Source: Acidobacteriota bacterium
Lineage (GTDB): Bacteria > Acidobacteriota > Terriglobia > Terriglobales > Acidobacteriaceae
Reading direction: 5' to 3'
Assembly: GCA_021810735.1 (NCBI GenBank)
Contig: JAJZIF010000302.1
Coordinates: 1 to 5,428, forward strand
Length of the DNA stretch: 5,428 nt
Shown: one piece after another, positions 2,460 through 5,428 of the stretch
Layout of the letters: each line of letters opens with the position of its first letter
Numbering within the stretch: the stretch's first letter is position 1
The notes under the pieces: model-generated
Told to the model about the DNA's origin: nothing
Database searches by the model: none
Seen by the model: only the letters and a program-made list of their open reading frames with translations
Program-made: the position numbers and the translations under genes

Positions 2460-5428
2460 ATGAATCATTGTGGCAATTTTCTTGCGATGCGCAGGATTTC
2501 TGGATGGCTGGTTACCTTGGTGCTGGCAGGGAGTTTCCTTAGTGCCGGCCACTTAATGGCGCAAGGCATCACGACCGGCACGATTATGGGTACTATTGTC
2601 GATCCCCAGGGTGAGGTCGTTCCCGCCGCAAATCTCACTGCAACCAACCTTGCCACTGGCGTGAAGCTGGCTACCCAAAGCCTCGCCAATGGGGCGTTCG
2701 CTTTCCGAGACGTGCCAATCGGTAGGTATGCGCTTGACATCGATGCATCGGGATTTAGCCGCGGAGCCGTTCCTTCGGTGGTCGTGGTCTCCGGTGTTAC
2801 CACGGACTTGAAGGCAGTGAAGCTCGGGGTCTCCGCGTCCGCGCAACGTGTCGAAGTCACCGGCGGCACGACCCCGTTGCTCCAGGTCAGCGAATCTCAG
2901 GTGACTACAACTTTCGGTGCCCAAACGCTGGAGTCAATCCCTCTGAACAACGCTTTCGACACGGTCACGGAAGTGATTCCGGGCATAGTCAGTACGCACG
3001 CGGACAACTTCTCCAATACGAATGGCGACAATTTTTCGGTGAACGGACAGAGCGGACGGTACAACAATTTCGAATTGGATGGCCAGACAAATAACGACAA
3101 CACTGTTGGCGGCCCACAAATTTTCTTTGGCAACCAGGACGCTCTGGCGGAGATTGAGGTGATCAGCAACGACTACAGTGCCCAGTATGGACGCAACTCC
3201 GGCGCTGTGGTCAATTACATCACCAAATCCGGAACCGACGCGTTTCATGGCAGCGCGTTTGAGTTTTATCAAGGATCGTTTCTGAGTTCCCTCGAGAATC
3301 AGGAAAAGAACCCCCTCTTCGGATTTTGCGCGCCGGGACAGAATCCAAGCTCGGGATGTTCCGTGCCCGTTCTGCCGCGCTCCATTGAGAACCGCTTTGG
3401 CGCGACCCTGGGAGGGCCCATCCTGAAGAATAAGCTGTTCTTCTTTGGCAGCGGTTATTGGGATCGCCAGCATACGGGTGCCATTCCCCAGACATCCACG
3501 GCACTTACACCGACGCCGGCAGGTTTGACAGCGTTGGCAACTGCTTTTCCAGGAAACTCCTCGGTGGAAGCTCTGCAGAACTATGGTCCGTACGCCGTCA
3601 AGGTGGGAAATCCAACTGCTGTTGGCGCGGTTACAGACGAGACTGTCACCGGCCCCGGCGGCGTTACGGCCACCAATGTGCCGTTTTCTTTTGTGCAGCG
3701 ATTTGTGCCGTCTCCATACAACGATGAGGAATTCCTCGGGCGTCTCGACTGGCAGCCGACAGAAAAGGATCGCCTTTTCGCTCGTTATTTATACCAGAAC
3801 GCCCTCCAGGAGAACTATTTTGGCGACGTTCCCTCCGGCGGCTACGCGAACTTCCTCGATACGATCCACACCATTGGAGCAGACTGGACACACACCTTCA
3901 GCCCGAATTGGGTGGACCAGTTGCGCTACTCCTTTCAGCAGTCCGGTCTCGGCTTTCCAAGCGGCGATTACAAGGGCTGCAACGTGAGCACGCCGGCAGC
4001 TTGCCCTGCCGACATAACCATCAATGGTGGATTCGAAAGTTTCGGCTTGAGTGCGGGATTGCCACAAGGGCGTGTCGTGAAGGTAACCCAGGTACAAGAC
4101 AATGCCATCTGGACGCATGGCAATCAAGCCATCCTGTTCGGCGGAGAAGTGGATTATCAGAATTCACCGCAGACTGGCCTATTCAACTACAACGGGGCCT
4201 TCACCTTCAACGATTTCAATAATTTCATCTCGGATGCACCCGGTTCCGGCCAGCCTGCCAGCAATGCGGAAGTTGCCCTGACGGATGGCCCTATCACGAC
4301 CAAGTACAAGGAAACGGATATCGCTTTATACCTTCAGGATGACTGGAAGGTGACGCCAACCCTCACGGCGCATCTCGGCCTGCGCTGGGAATACTTCAGT
4401 CCGGCATTCAATGTGCTGCACAGCGAAACCGTTTCGCGCGAATCGAATCCGGCGACCGCCTTCTGGGATACCACCCTGCCGCTTGCCGATCGGACGTTTC
4501 CGGCGATACAGAATTTTTACAAGGGCTTTGAGCCGCGGATAGGCTTCGCGTGGAATCCAACATTTGACAGCAAGCTGGTGGTGAAGGCGGGCTACTCGAT
4601 CAATGAGAATCCAGCTTTCTATAATATTGCCCTGCTGAGTGGAAATGGGGCGCCCGTGGTCGTTGCCGGAACAATCGATTGCACCGGCGGCTCTTCGTGC
4701 ATACCCTCCGGCGGCAATATCAGCGGAGCCGCAGTCCGCGCTTTGAATCTTCCATCACTCCCGCGCGGCGGAGATCCACGCATACTCGATCAGACCCAAA
4801 TTCAAACAAATCTGGTCCCACCTTATACGCAAACGTATACCTTGGCGATCGACCATCAGATAGGAAGCGCGGCCGTGGTCGAAATTCGTTACGTTGGTAG
4901 CTTGACGGAAAAGAACTTTCAGAGCAGAGATGCCAATCCATATCTCCTGCCGGTGAAGACGGACTATCCGGCCTTCGCCCCAGTTACCCTATGCTCCGAC
5001 ACATCTGCGGTGGGTTATGGGCGACCCAACTGTAATTTTGGCAACGTGGCGGAGGTAGACAATGGCGGGTGGGCGAAGTACAACGGTCTGCAGACGAACC
5101 TTACGACCCGCAACCTGCACGGCGCAACCGGCACGTTTTCCTATACGTACAGCAAGACCATGGACAACGTCACCGATGCTCTTGCCAGCACCTATGCGGG
5201 CGGCAGTTCGCTCGCTTTTGCGCAAAACCCCCTGAATACAGATATTGGGGAGCGCAGCGTTTCAGGCAACAATTTTACGAACGTCATCGGCGCCCAGCTC
5301 AGCTACCAGGTGCCAGACTGGAACACGGACAACCGTATAGTTGCCAAACTGACCCATGGCTTTGAAATCAATGCTTTCTACCGTTTCGATTCAGGGCAGC
5401 CCTATACCCCCTTCCAAACCATCGGGCT
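2460..5428 (+). CDS. Oar-like TonB-dependent outer-membrane receptor (partial, 3' end outside the window)
   Basis: The frame is uninterrupted for 989 codons and leaves the window without a stop. Residues 1-34 form a signal peptide: basic MRR, hydrophobic WLVTLVLAGSFL, cleavage after LMA before QG. Residues 40-123 are a carboxypeptidase-regulatory-like beta-sandwich (GTIMGTIVDPQGEVVPAANL; GAFAFRDVPIGRYAL). Residues about 145-265 are the plug, with SVNGQSGRYNNFELDG (193-208) and YSAQYGRNSGAVVNYITKSG (239-258). A barrel follows, with FGATLGGPILKNKLFFFG (313-330) and LYLQDDWKVTP followed by LGLRWEYF. These proteins move ligands across the outer membrane using TonB energy; this architecture is expanded in Acidobacteria and often attributed to polymer or glycan uptake. 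I see no clear TonB box and cannot name the ligand. The mature part has four close Cys pairs (290/300, 507/515, 741/747, 845/858). Family members usually exceed 1,000 residues, so perhaps 100-250 are missing. ATG 2445 is an alternative start. Confidence 0.93.
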   Translation, partial: MNHCGNFLAMRRISGWLVTLVLAGSFLSAGHLMAQGITTGTIMGTIVDPQGEVVPAANLTATNLATGVKLATQSLANGAFAFRDVPIGRYALDIDASGFSRGAVPSVVVVSGVTTDLKAVKLGVSASAQRVEVTGGTTPLLQVSESQVTTTFGAQTLESIPLNNAFDTVTEVIPGIVSTHADNFSNTNGDNFSVNGQSGRYNNFELDGQTNNDNTVGGPQIFFGNQDALAEIEVISNDYSAQYGRNSGAVVNYITKSGTDAFHGSAFEFYQGSFLSSLENQEKNPLFGFCAPGQNPSSGCSVPVLPRSIENRFGATLGGPILKNKLFFFGSGYWDRQHTGAIPQTSTALTPTPAGLTALATAFPGNSSVEALQNYGPYAVKVGNPTAVGAVTDETVTGPGGVTATNVPFSFVQRFVPSPYNDEEFLGRLDWQPTEKDRLFARYLYQNALQENYFGDVPSGGYANFLDTIHTIGADWTHTFSPNWVDQLRYSFQQSGLGFPSGDYKGCNVSTPAACPADITINGGFESFGLSAGLPQGRVVKVTQVQDNAIWTHGNQAILFGGEVDYQNSPQTGLFNYNGAFTFNDFNNFISDAPGSGQPASNAEVALTDGPITTKYKETDIALYLQDDWKVTPTLTAHLGLRWEYFSPAFNVLHSETVSRESNPATAFWDTTLPLADRTFPAIQNFYKGFEPRIGFAWNPTFDSKLVVKAGYSINENPAFYNIALLSGNGAPVVVAGTIDCTGGSSCIPSGGNISGAAVRALNLPSLPRGGDPRILDQTQIQTNLVPPYTQTYTLAIDHQIGSAAVVEIRYVGSLTEKNFQSRDANPYLLPVKTDYPAFAPVTLCSDTSAVGYGRPNCNFGNVAEVDNGGWAKYNGLQTNLTTRNLHGATGTFSYTYSKTMDNVTDALASTYAGGSSLAFAQNPLNTDIGERSVSGNNFTNVIGAQLSYQVPDWNTDNRIVAKLTHGFEINAFYRFDSGQPYTPFQTIG

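Noticed and set aside
2934..3473. Minus-strand open frames within the receptor gene
   Set aside because: The plus-strand receptor frame is continuous and carries conserved plug motifs exactly here, so the minus frames are shadows.

Overview
The window is most likely from an acidobacterium (class Terriglobia). This is inferred from three things: a very long Oar-like TonB-dependent receptor with an N-terminal carboxypeptidase-regulatory-like domain, a type greatly expanded in that group; the rlmH/accD pair; and a palindromic repeat (around 235-264, core CCATCCTAGC..GCTAGGGTGG) resembling repeats I remember as common in acidobacterial intergenic regions. No 16S or other decisive marker is present, so the assignment is provisional.

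Layout. Positions 1-64 hold the last 20 codons of an unidentified plus-strand gene. Positions 65-600 contain no intact gene. They hold at least three consecutive nested inverted-repeat modules (91-203, 212-298, 304-435) and then a short open frame encoding one hydrophobic segment (430-585), which may be the tail of a broken membrane-protein gene. Positions 601-1446 (minus) encode AccD, the carboxyltransferase beta subunit of acetyl-CoA carboxylase. Positions 1604-2068 (minus) encode RlmH, the 23S rRNA pseudouridine-1915 N3-methyltransferase. rlmH and accD point the same way, 157 bp apart, and may be co-transcribed. Positions 2069-2459 separate rlmH from a divergent gene and hold direct repeats, a perfect-stem hairpin, a candidate -10 box and an open frame resembling a ParD-type antitoxin N-terminus. 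From 2460 to the window end (plus) runs an uninterrupted 989-codon reading frame for an outer-membrane TonB-dependent receptor that continues past the edge.

How the parts relate. AccD (fatty-acid synthesis) and RlmH (ribosome maturation) are housekeeping functions. The receptor is an accessory outer-membrane protein, probably for uptake of a large or polymeric substrate that cannot be named from sequence. Nothing visible links it functionally to its neighbours.

No complete new system is evident. The parts most worth a second look are the palindrome-rich 91-435 block with a CopY/BlaI-type operator match that has no obvious target gene, the ParD-like frame running in phase into the receptor, and the four close cysteine pairs in the receptor.
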